Positions 1 through 8,900 of a stretch of DNA of 64,000 bases are shown here, one piece after another. The stretch covers positions 39,907,817-39,971,816 of the forward strand of contig NC_090981.1 in the NCBI RefSeq assembly GCF_040807025.1, written 5' to 3'. The first letter of the stretch is position 1, and every line of letters starts with the position of its first letter. This stretch comes from Struthio camelus. Taxonomy: Eukaryota; Chordata; Aves; Struthioniformes; Struthionidae. Both the position numbers and the translations under genes were made by a program. The notes beneath the pieces were generated by a model. It did not search any database, was not told where the DNA came from, and was given only the letters and a program-made list of their open reading frames with translations.

Positions 1-2069
1 AACTCACAAGAAAAACGGGAACGAGGCATTTTCAGCTGTGGAAATCTTGTTATGGAATGAATATCCAAAGGGCATTAGAACAATCTCATCTCATCTTTAG
101 CACCTCAACATCGTTCTTTTCTGGGAGAACTTTTCCCCATACAAGACTGACAACACTGATGTAGCCATCTTCTCAGAATAACCCCCACCTGCCCAAACCA
201 CCAACAAATCAGTCCAAACTACTGAGGAAAACCAAACCATTTCACATATGCCAACAAGAATTTCTGCACCAAAAAAAAAAAAAAGAAGACCCGAAGAAGA
301 CTCCCTAGGCCAGGAATGAGTTCACTATTGTTACCGATTTCATGTGAAAATCATGCTGATCCTATGGCTGATGGGTGGCAGCATAAAGCCTCTAAAAGGA
401 GATGGCCAACATATCTGACAGGTTGATAACAGCTGTTCCACAAACGCAAGCAAATATTTAGATGAAAACTGTACTCTGGATGGCGAGGATTCTGCACCAA
501 AGTAAGTGTCAACTATCCTGTGTGTGTTTGCCTGAGAATATCCATGTTCACTCTTTTTCTTCCCTCAGCTACTCCTATTTTTTGTATTTTACTCATAACC
601 CAAGTCCTTCTTTGTTCTCTGTCCTGATTCTTTCTCTGCCTTTCTTTCTTTGTACCATTTTCTGCTACCCGTATTCACACTGCATACAGTCACCTGACTA
701 GCTCTCATGTGAACTCCGTGGTACGAGATATGTAAGTATTATTTGGTATGAATGAGGGCAAATTATGTCCCTTTAGTTCAGTCTTCATTGATGTGCCCTT
801 CTCAGCTTCTCTCTTTACAGCCCTTTCCCTCTTCTAGCACCCAAATTCATTGTGCATTGTTCTTGTAATTTATTTCCTTTATCTATTCGCACCTACGGTC
901 ATTTACATTTCCTTTTTTCCTTTGTTAGCTTCTCCTGTCCTAGCATTCCACTTCTTTCATGTTCATTTTCTCCTGTCATTTCCCACTTATTTTCTGCTCC
1001 CACCATAACTCTTTGTTGCCACCTTGCTTGCCATTCTTTCTCTGGTTTCAGTGGTGTAACTTGCAAGTAAACAGGACCACTGGTCTGGCAAAGATGTGGA
1101 GGCCTGGGGTGAATACTGGCAGCTGGTTGAATAGAGAGCCTGTTTCACTTCTTTCACTAGACCCATTTCAACTACTTTGTCCCACCGACCTGTTAATGTA
1201 AAAAAATACAGTGGGGCAAAAGCCTAAGACAGACAAACAACCTCGGTATAAAATGGCCTTTGTTGTAGTAGGCTTTAACCTGATAAATTATTACTTAGTT
1301 GCAAAAGCATAAACCTCGTACAAAAACAGGGTCTATGATAGGGAACGGTACTTGTGTAATGACAAGGATGTAGGACTCTTTTTGCATTTTACTCCTTCCT
1401 GTTGTCTGTACTACTCTGTCCCTAATTTGTTCCAGTTGCTCATTAATACTCTCTTAATCTCCCCAAACCAATTTCACCTCAGCAATTGTTTCTTTCACTC
1501 TAGCAGCTGAAAATCCAGAGGATATTTTTTTCTGCAGCTCTAACAATGATAAACAGATGCTGGTGGTCTATGTCTTATACAACTTCCCTCCTCAAATTTT
1601 GTGTGGCACTTAACGATAGTGACCTTTGCCTGTAAACACAGCGGAGAGGTGGGTATATTTACAACACGGCCTGACCAAAATGCACTCTGAATGCTTGACA
1701 TTAAACACCAAAAGCCCCCTTGGTTACCCATGAGTGAGTTTAAGGAGTAGTCATGTATTTATAAAGATATGCATGTATGAAAATCTGCAAAATTAGGCCT
1801 ATATTTGTGTAGCTACAGCAAAAAAGGTCCTGAGCCCGTGACTTTGGGATACTTCAAAAAACCCAAGCAGTGAATGGCCCCGGTGGTGGATCTTTTCCTG
1901 CCATCCCCCTGAAGCATGCGATTATTTGCAATGTACCTTTAAAAAAATCAAAGCATTTCCTTGCATTTTCTTTCCATGATTTTTTTTTTCTTTTCTTTTC
2001 TCCCTAAAGCTTTTCTAAGACACACTGTTTTGGTTCAGGAAACGTTTCCTCCCACCCTCCAAGGCAGTT
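1..2069. other. 5' flank of SSBP2, no recognisable gene
   Basis: AT-rich flanking DNA before the CpG island. I find no splice-consistent coding exon, RNA gene or named repeat. The short open frames here (all 80 codons or fewer) do not resemble a protein I know. From about 540 to 1060 the + strand is strongly pyrimidine-rich, with many CTTT, TTTC and TCCT runs; it may be an old repeat or simple low-complexity sequence. The last 100 bases include T runs (about 1981-2002) just before the sharp rise in GC. Confidence 0.6.
271..284. repeat. poly-A run (A14)
   Basis: Fourteen consecutive A followed by GAAGAAGA-type sequence. It is a simple repeat; no retroposed body is recognisable upstream of it. 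Confidence 0.85.
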
Positions 2070-2305
2070 AAAGGCCGCCGGTCTCCGCTCTAGCACACGA
2101 AGCCTAAGTTATCTTCTGGCCATCCGAGCGTGGATGTTTTCGCTGGGGAGCCCTGCCCGCCGGGGGTTGGCCGTGCCAGCCCGGCCCTGCCGGCGCGCCC
2201 GGTGCCCGCCGGCGGCCCGCGGGGGCAGCGCGCGTTGGGGCGGGCCGCCCTGCCGGCCGCGGCCCCCCCGCGCCGGCTGGGGGCGGTTGGGAGCCCGGCA
2301 CTGCT

Positions 2306-2317
2306 GGGGGGGGGGGG
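2306..2317. repeat. poly-G run (G12)
   Basis: Twelve uninterrupted G on the + strand inside the CpG island upstream of exon 1. It can form quadruplex-type structures and is also a common place for sequencing-length error. Confidence 0.85.
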
Positions 2318-2790
2318 TTCTGGCGCAGCCCCGCGCCGGGGCGCAGAGGTTCCCCCCCGCCCCGGGGTGGTGGTGGCGGCGGCGACTCCGCGCCGGCTGC
2401 GCCCGGCCCGCGGGGGCCGGGAGGCGGCAGCGCGGTGCGCGGCGGGCTGAGGGGAGCGGGCGGGGGAGGGGGCCGGCGGGGGGAGGGCGGCAGGCGCGGC
2501 GGCCTGTGCGGCTGGCTGAGCCGCGGCGGGCAGGCTGGGAGCCGCCTGGCGCTGCTGCCTGCCGAGTCCAGTCCGCACTTTCCCTCTCTCCCTCGCGCTC
2601 TCCCTCGCCGGCAGCGGCGGAGGGCGGGTGGCGCGCGCTCGGAACAGCCAGTTGTTTAAAATCCTTCTAGAACCGTTTCTAATTCCCCCTTGCGCCGGGG
2701 AAGGGAGAGCGCGAGCGGGGAGGGGGGAGGAGGAGCCGAGGGGGTGGGGGGAGCGGGGAGGAGGAGGGAGCAGCCCGTCCTGGTCTCCGC

Positions 2791-2800
2791 CTGTCAATCA
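2791..2800 (-). promoter_or_regulatory. PBX:MEIS/PREP composite site
   Basis: The minus strand reads TGATTGACAG. This is identical to the composite decamer known for PBX bound with MEIS or PREP (TGAT from PBX, TGACAG from MEIS/PREP). It lies 137 bp upstream of the SSBP2 start codon in the island core. Whether it is occupied is inference. Confidence 0.55.
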
Positions 2801-2833
2801 CGGCGCGGGGGGTGTGCCCGCCCGCGCGGCGGG

Positions 2834-2838
2834 CCAAT
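2834..2838 (+). promoter_or_regulatory. CCAAT box
   Basis: A CCAAT pentamer in the context GGGCCAATGG, about 100 bp upstream of the coding start. The flanks match NF-Y preference fairly well. If transcription starts upstream of here, this site lies in the 5' UTR and is probably not functional. Confidence 0.4.
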
Positions 2839-2896
2839 GGCGTGTGTGTGTGGCAGCGTCTCCATGGTGACGGGGCTGTTCCCGGGGAGGCTGTGA
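2837..2896 (+). other. upstream ORF 1 (19 codons), with internal ATG at 2864
   Basis: If the 5' UTR begins upstream of 2837, this ATG opens a 19-codon frame ending at TGA 2894-2896; an in-frame second ATG lies at 2864. Both ATGs have G at +4 but a pyrimidine at -3, so the context is moderate. The frame does not overlap the SSBP2 coding start at 2937. It would be expected to reduce or modulate SSBP2 translation, but whether it is transcribed depends on the unknown start site. Confidence 0.4.
2858..2871. promoter_or_regulatory. RFX X-box-like palindrome
   Basis: GTCTCCATGGTGAC is a 14-bp near-palindrome (12 of 14 positions symmetrical, centred on CCATGG). It resembles the RFX X-box layout of two half-sites separated by AT, but each half departs from consensus at one position. 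It also contains the ATG of an upstream ORF. Confidence 0.3.
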
Positions 2897-2904
2897 TGGG
2901 TTGA
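2896..2904 (+). other. minimal upstream ORF 2 (Met-Gly-stop)
   Basis: ATG GGT TGA, with G at both -3 and +4 (a good initiation context). Its A is also the last base of the uORF 1 stop, giving a TGATG overlap. It terminates 32 nt before the SSBP2 ATG. Such minimal uORFs can stall or recycle ribosomes; here that is inference from sequence. Confidence 0.4.
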
Positions 2905-2918
2905 CAGGTGCGTGACAG
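2902..2918 (+). promoter_or_regulatory. two TGACAG (MEIS/TGIF-type) half-sites
   Basis: TGACAG occurs at 2902-2907 and again at 2913-2918 on the + strand. A TGAT at 2894-2897 sits four bases before the first. With the composite site at 2791-2800 this makes three MEIS-type cores within about 130 bp. The hexamer is short, so chance cannot be excluded. Confidence 0.3.
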
Positions 2919-2936
2919 TCGGAGCTCTCTGCAGGC

Positions 2937-2995
2937 ATGTACGGCAAAGGCAAGAGCAACAGCAGCGTCCCGTCCGACAGCCAGGCCAGGGAGAA
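2937..2995 (+). CDS. SSBP2: SSBP2 coding exon 1
   Basis: Encodes [19 protein letters not shown] plus two bases (AA) of a split Lys codon, so the intron phase is 2. The ATG has G at -3 and T at +4. The donor GTGAGT at 2996-3001 is near-consensus. The reading is fixed by the family's N-terminus, and the downstream exon supplies the third base of Lys20. As I recall the mammalian protein, it has one extra Ala after SNSS; that codon is absent here. The exon lies inside the CpG island; the 5' UTR portion extends upstream to an undefined start. Confidence 0.95.
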
Positions 2996-5900
2996 GTGAG
3001 TACAGCCCGCCGGACCGCACAGCCGGACTGGGCGGGGGGCGCCTACCCTACACACGCACATACCTTGCACAAAGTAACTTTCCTGCTGGCGGGCGATGCG
3101 GCCGGGTGCGCGCTCCGGGCGCGGAGGGGGGAGCCCGTGGGGAGCGGCGGGGGCCGGCCGGCCGGCCGGCCGCGGGCCCGGGGCGGCGGGCGGCGCTGGG
3201 CCGCGGGAGCCCGGGCCCCGGCCCCAGCGCCGCGGGGGGCGCCGGCGGCGGGGGGGCGCCGGCAGGGGGTCGCTGAGCGCGGCGCTGGGGAGAGGCGGCG
3301 GGCCGGGCGCGGGGGGCGCAGGTGGTGCCGCGCGGACCCCTCCCCCGCTCCGCCGCTCCGCCGGTCCGCGGCGCGGGCGGCCGTTGAGCCCCCGGCGCGC
3401 GAGGGCGCGGACGCGGGAAGCGGGGCGGGCGGCGGAGTCGCCGCCGGGCGCCCGCTGCCCCCCGGGGCGGCGCGGCCGGGCCGGGGGGTGTTGGCGGCGG
3501 GGCGAGGGGTCGGGACAACTTTGGTAACAACAAAGAGCGCCGGCCTGGCTGCGGGGCCGGGGCGGCCGGGCGCCCGCGGGGGCGGGGAGCGGGAGCCTCC
3601 CGCCGCCGCCGCCGCTTTGTAACTCTGCGGCTCTCAACTTTTTATCGGCACCGCGTATCTCCCTGCCCCCTGCCCATCTGCCCTGCTGCTCCCCGGCGCG
3701 GCCGGCCCCGCCGTGCCCCTGCCGGTGCCCGGGGCCGGGCCGGGGCCGGGGCCGGAGGGGGCCCGGAGTGCGGCGCATTGTTCTGCGGGAGTTAAAATGG
3801 GGTTACAGCGAGTAGGGGGAGGGATTACTTGCGGGGGATGTTGTGTTTCGGGAGACGGGGGAGAGCGGTGCTGTGTTGATCGATTCGCTTATTTATTTAT
3901 TTATTTTTGTTTGTTTATTTATCCGTTTTGCCCGTGAAAAACAGAGGTGTTGCAGGGGAAGCAGAAGGGTTTTTCGGGGGGGGAGGGGGCGGGGGGCACC
4001 GCGGCGGGGCTGTGTGTCTCGGTACTTGTAGGCGCACGCAGTGTTGTGGTGCCCCAGTCCGGCTAGTGACAATCTGATGGAGAAGGCAGGCGCTTCCTCA
4101 CGGGGAGGAGGGCTTCCTTGCCTTTGCATCTCCCGTACGCGCGTGTTAAAGGGACACCAAACACTAGAATTTGGTCAAAATTGGCCAACGCTGGAAGAGC
4201 CTGCAAGAGCTACTTTGTAGGTGCTGGCACTGTGATTTTGAAAATATGAATAAAATCTTTTAAAGCGGTCTGGGGGTTTCTTTATTTGAACATACACAAG
4301 AGAGAAAAAATAAAACTCTTCAGACTGGGGGAAACTGGCAGTGCATATGAGAAACAGTGAAAACTGACAATGCAGCACATGCAGCCCAATGCCCAAAGTA
4401 AATAGAGTGGCAGTGATGGGGCAATAAACAGTGTTGTCGGGTTTGGGGGTTATTTCCTTCAGATACTATAACCTTATACATTACTTGCAGTTATAGTAGG
4501 TGCAAAATATTTAGCAAGAAAAATGACTTTTGCATAGATAGTGTCTCTTTAAGTTCACTGTAGTTGCAGCTTTGCTTTGCGTTATTGGGATTGGTTTAGC
4601 ACAGACAGGAGGTGGTGGTTGTGAAGGAGGAGGAAAAGCCCATGTGTGATGAGCTGAATACAGCGGAGGGGGAGGAGGAAGTGTATAATAGGTGGCTTTA
4701 GCCTGGTCAAGGCTACTAAGTCTGCTGCAGCCTGTAGAAGGTAGCGGTAAAGCTGCTGGGAGAGTCAGGAGACCGCCAACCAGAAATAATATTCGCATGT
4801 ATCTTCTGCAAAAATAGCATTGCTTCAGAATTGCGTTTAACATGAGAATGAATAGTCCAGGCATGACTGATGAGTTTTCCTTCAGGCAGTTTGTCTTGAA
4901 CCTTCACCTAAAAGTTTTCCTTGCTACAGTGTTTTGGAGACTTCCTAATTCCAGAGACTGGCATGCCTGCTTCCTGGAACAGTAACAGGCCAGACATCTC
5001 TGTTACTAGAGGAGAGGGAGATGCTAGGAGAAACTTAAAACGTTGTTTCTGTTTTATGTTTGGGAATATTATATGTAACTTTGTAATAGGAAGGCAAAGG
5101 CAGCGTTGGCACGAAATGTTAATTATGGAGATAGAGTGGGAGACAGAACTTGGGCACTAAAATCTAATCAACTGGTGGCACTTCTTAGTCCCACTGTATG
5201 AATCGTTTTAAAATGATTGCCTAGGTGGCCAAGTGAAACATTGTTATTGGGAGTAGCGAAGTTACAGCACTAAACCCTTTTTTTGTGCTATGTAGTTCCT
5301 GTTGTTTGTCAAAACACTTGATAAGTTTCTGAAGTAAGCAATGGGATTGCACTGCAGGACTAGGTAAGAGAACATGAGATTCATCTGATCCTACAAACAG
5401 TAGCCCCATGCATTTCTTTTAATTCTCCTCTGCAATAACTACCTGATATACTCCATACACTGATACACTGAACTTTTTCGATTCTAGGGTTGAAACTTGA
5501 AAATATTTTCAGACTTTTTCTGTTTTTTATCTGATTCTCTTCCCGACTCTTGCTCTTAAAAAGCTCATAATAATATTTTATGCAGTGTAAAAATCCTTTA
5601 GTAAATTTCAAGGCAAGCCTACCAACCTGACCTATTGCCGAGCAGTAACTGCCCTCTGAAGTAAAGTTATGGGGGGGCCTGCTAGATGGTGCTGTTCGAT
5701 TTAAATACACTTTGTCTCCTACTCATTATAACTAACAGCTGGAAATATGAATTGCTCATGTATAGATTATCGTACATAAAACACTGAAGTGGATTCTTTT
5801 TTACATCATGGGTTTGACAGATCACTAACTTCTTGGGTAGCATCTACTTACGGATAAACACAAGTGAGAACTTAGAAGCAGCCTTTTCCTCTATCATTTT

Positions 5901-8900
5901 CTTCCCCATAACCTTCCTTTCCAAAAAAGAAAGCAAGAAAGAAAAAAAAGCCCAAAGACTTGGCTTATGGTTGTGGAATGCCATTATATAGTCTACATTC
6001 CAGATTTTTTTTTTTTTTTTGTAATGCATCTTTTCAAGTTTCTTCCTAGTAGATCAGATCCCATCATTGCCGTTTTCATACGCTTCCTTTCTGACATCCA
6101 GAAGGCTGTGCTTACTTTTTTTTTTTTTTTTTTTGATTTCTTGCAATATTTTTCTGCAGTCATGCAATGCTTCTCCCAGGGTGATGCATGACTTCTTGTT
6201 TCTGCTTGGAAAACTTGTCATCAAATAAAATATCCCTACAAAAATAAACCACTTTCTGACTTCTGCATGGGATTGTGTTAATTTTAAAACCACAGAGAAA
6301 ATATATATGTTTGACTGATATATCAACTATTTATTTAATCAAGAAGAACAGGATTGTAATTATGTTTAATTTGAATTTTGAAAGTTTTTAGAACACAGCA
6401 TGCACCTTAACTCTGCCATGTCACCTCTAGGTTTTAAATATCTAAAATGTGTAGTGAGTAACAGATCTCCTAAATACACTCATAATAGTTGGGTAAATAT
6501 AATTTAAAAAAAATATATACTACTTTGAGTTTGGATGACCTAATTATATAGAACATGTTTCTTCCCCGTGAGAATGTGTGCCAGTGACAGGACTAGTGTG
6601 TGAAAAGTCTTTTGGAGAGTTTTTTTCAAGTGTGGAAAACTTGTGTGTGTTGTTCAGATTTTGTTTGCTTGTAATCAAGGATGTAATATTTTACAGACTG
6701 ATGCAGGGCCAAATGTTTTTGTAGTGTACTGTCTTTAATATTTATATCTTTTGGGGTTATTTAATTTCTATTAAATAAAATGAAGTTTTACAAGTCACTT
6801 AAAGTAGCACTTGGCAAGTTTTCAGTTCCAAAGATGGAGTTCATTTTATGCTTTTTCTCTTTGTCCCTCCCATCTGACCTTGGAGGCAAATTACATATTT
6901 TATGTAGCTTAACAACAAATCCAAAGCGTGGATAGACGAACTCAGGAAAAACACTATCAAATTTTATAGCACAGAGGTCCAGCACAGCTAAGTTAAACAC
7001 TAAAAATGGAGGCACAGTACCTGTGAAGTGTAAAGAAGATGAAAAAAGAAAAATCATAAATGTTTTTATCCCCTTCCTCCCATTCTGGAACAGTTGTGAC
7101 TTAATTCTGGGTTCAGGCCACCCCTATTGCATAATGGCTGGGAAAGTTATATTAGACAATAGCTCTTCTGCTACTCATGCTGTGCCACGGCCAAATAAGG
7201 CTCATCTACATTGTTAAAGGAAAAAAAAAGTACAATTTTTCTTAACATCTTATTTTGTTATCTCTTCACAGCAAATATATCTTTTTGATTTTCCTCTTAT
7301 TCCTTAAAATTGGATTAACTCAAATTAGGAGGTTGGACCTGGTAACGTTTCACTGAGTGGCAAAACTCTGTGAACTGATAATCACGGAGAAAGGAGGATC
7401 AGACCATACATATTTTGTATTCAGTTATATACCCGTTCAAACAGCACTTTTACAGGCATTCTGAGATTGTAGTATCTATAGACATTAACAGTGTTTAAGT
7501 TAGAAAATATATGTAGAAAGCTGGTCAAAAAGGCATAGGTCGTAAAATTAAATTCTGAAAAGATTAGCTGTTTTGACTTCAGTTATCTTGATCTTTCAGC
7601 AGTCCTCTAAAGTAGGTTTCTCCCAAGATGCCTTTCTCTCCTTGGGGCTCAGCAGACATGCTGATTTTGTTTAAAATTTGCCAGGTGACTGGAGACTCCT
7701 ATTTAGTTTAATGTGAAAGGTTATATGATCAAAATAACTGATTTTTACTGCTTGCGTCTACGTTGTTACCAATTTTTTTGCGGCTTGGGGTAGGGGAGGA
7801 CCTAGAGAAAGTGAGAATATTTGATTGCTCCTAACATAGTATTCTTCCTCCGTTTTTTTTGCATGACCCCACTTGTAATGTCTCACACATTTGATCGCTG
7901 CCAGTTGGCTGCATGAAGGAAGATGGGCATTTTTCTCTTTTTTCTTTTCTGCTTAGCTTGCTGCTGCTTTGAAGAAACACAAGGTGTCCCCTTTGTTGCT
8001 TCTCCTCCAGTCTTTTTTGGTTGACTGGCCTTTGGGATCCTTTATATGAATGGTTAGGGTGCCTGCTTTGATAGGTAACTCTTCCCAAGCAGGAAAGCAG
8101 TGATTACACAACTTCGGTCATTTTTCTTGTCAGTGCCAATAGAGTTCTCCGTAGAGAAAAACTGACCAATGCTTTCCTCATTTGATTCTGCTGCTGTTTA
8201 GCCGACATAGGATATTTGCTAAGGTTTTAAAGGACTTGTGGATTTCTAGAGGTTACTTTTTGTTTTTGTTTTTTTCAAAATTGGAAAGAGCACTGCATGA
8301 ATTTATATTACTGCTTGCCACTCTAATGTCTGCAAGCTACCTAAAAAATAAGACATATTAAGATTTATTGCCATCAATGATAAATTTTATACTTATCATC
8401 GGGGAATAGTGAACTAATTTTTCAAGTTTCAGGTGGTGATATATTGATCCTTCTCCCCTTCCTCCCCCACCCAAACTCATAGTTTAATCCAGAGAGTTTT
8501 ACGAAATTTAGATATGACGTTTACATAATATTTTTCATCCATTAGGTCTAACTTATAAAATATATCACTACTGCATATGACAATTAATGTAAAAGTTGAG
8601 AGAATGCTGTGAACATAGAATATTTGCAGTTTTACAAGAATGTATTTTTTAATAAGGACGGGCACAAAAGGCAAGTTTCTGGAAATGGTAAATATTTCTC
8701 AGTAATTATTGTTGATCATGATGCTTCAGGTACTCTTCTATATCTTGCAGATATATGCAACGGCATATCAAGGCATTTCAAATAATGTATATGCTATAAT
8801 TCAGACCACCAAGAATAATTGCTCTTGCACTGTAGATTTAACAGGTCACTGACAGACACGATGATAGCTGCCATGGACCGTAGAAACAAACTTCAGTGTA

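Larger units (their letters stand above)
2070..4140. promoter_or_regulatory. CpG island covering the SSBP2 promoter, 5' UTR, exon 1 and start of intron 1
   Basis: GC content and CpG frequency rise abruptly near 2070 and fall back near 4140, in a window that is otherwise AT-rich and CpG-poor. The block has dense CGG/GCG/CCG runs, several GGGCGG-type SP1 sites (for example near 2239) and no clear TATA box. This is the usual form of a dispersed-initiation CpG-island promoter. The coding start lies at 2937, so transcription most likely begins somewhere in 2550-2860. The exact start site cannot be read from sequence alone. Long ORFs on both strands here follow from low stop-codon frequency in GC-rich DNA. 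Confidence 0.9.

Noticed and set aside
2798..3778. 326-codon minus-strand ORF and several other long ORFs on both strands in 2090-3780
   Set aside because: They lie in the CpG island, where stop codons are rare. The peptides are Pro/Ala/Gly/Arg low-complexity and overlap one another on both strands, with no domain and no splice context.
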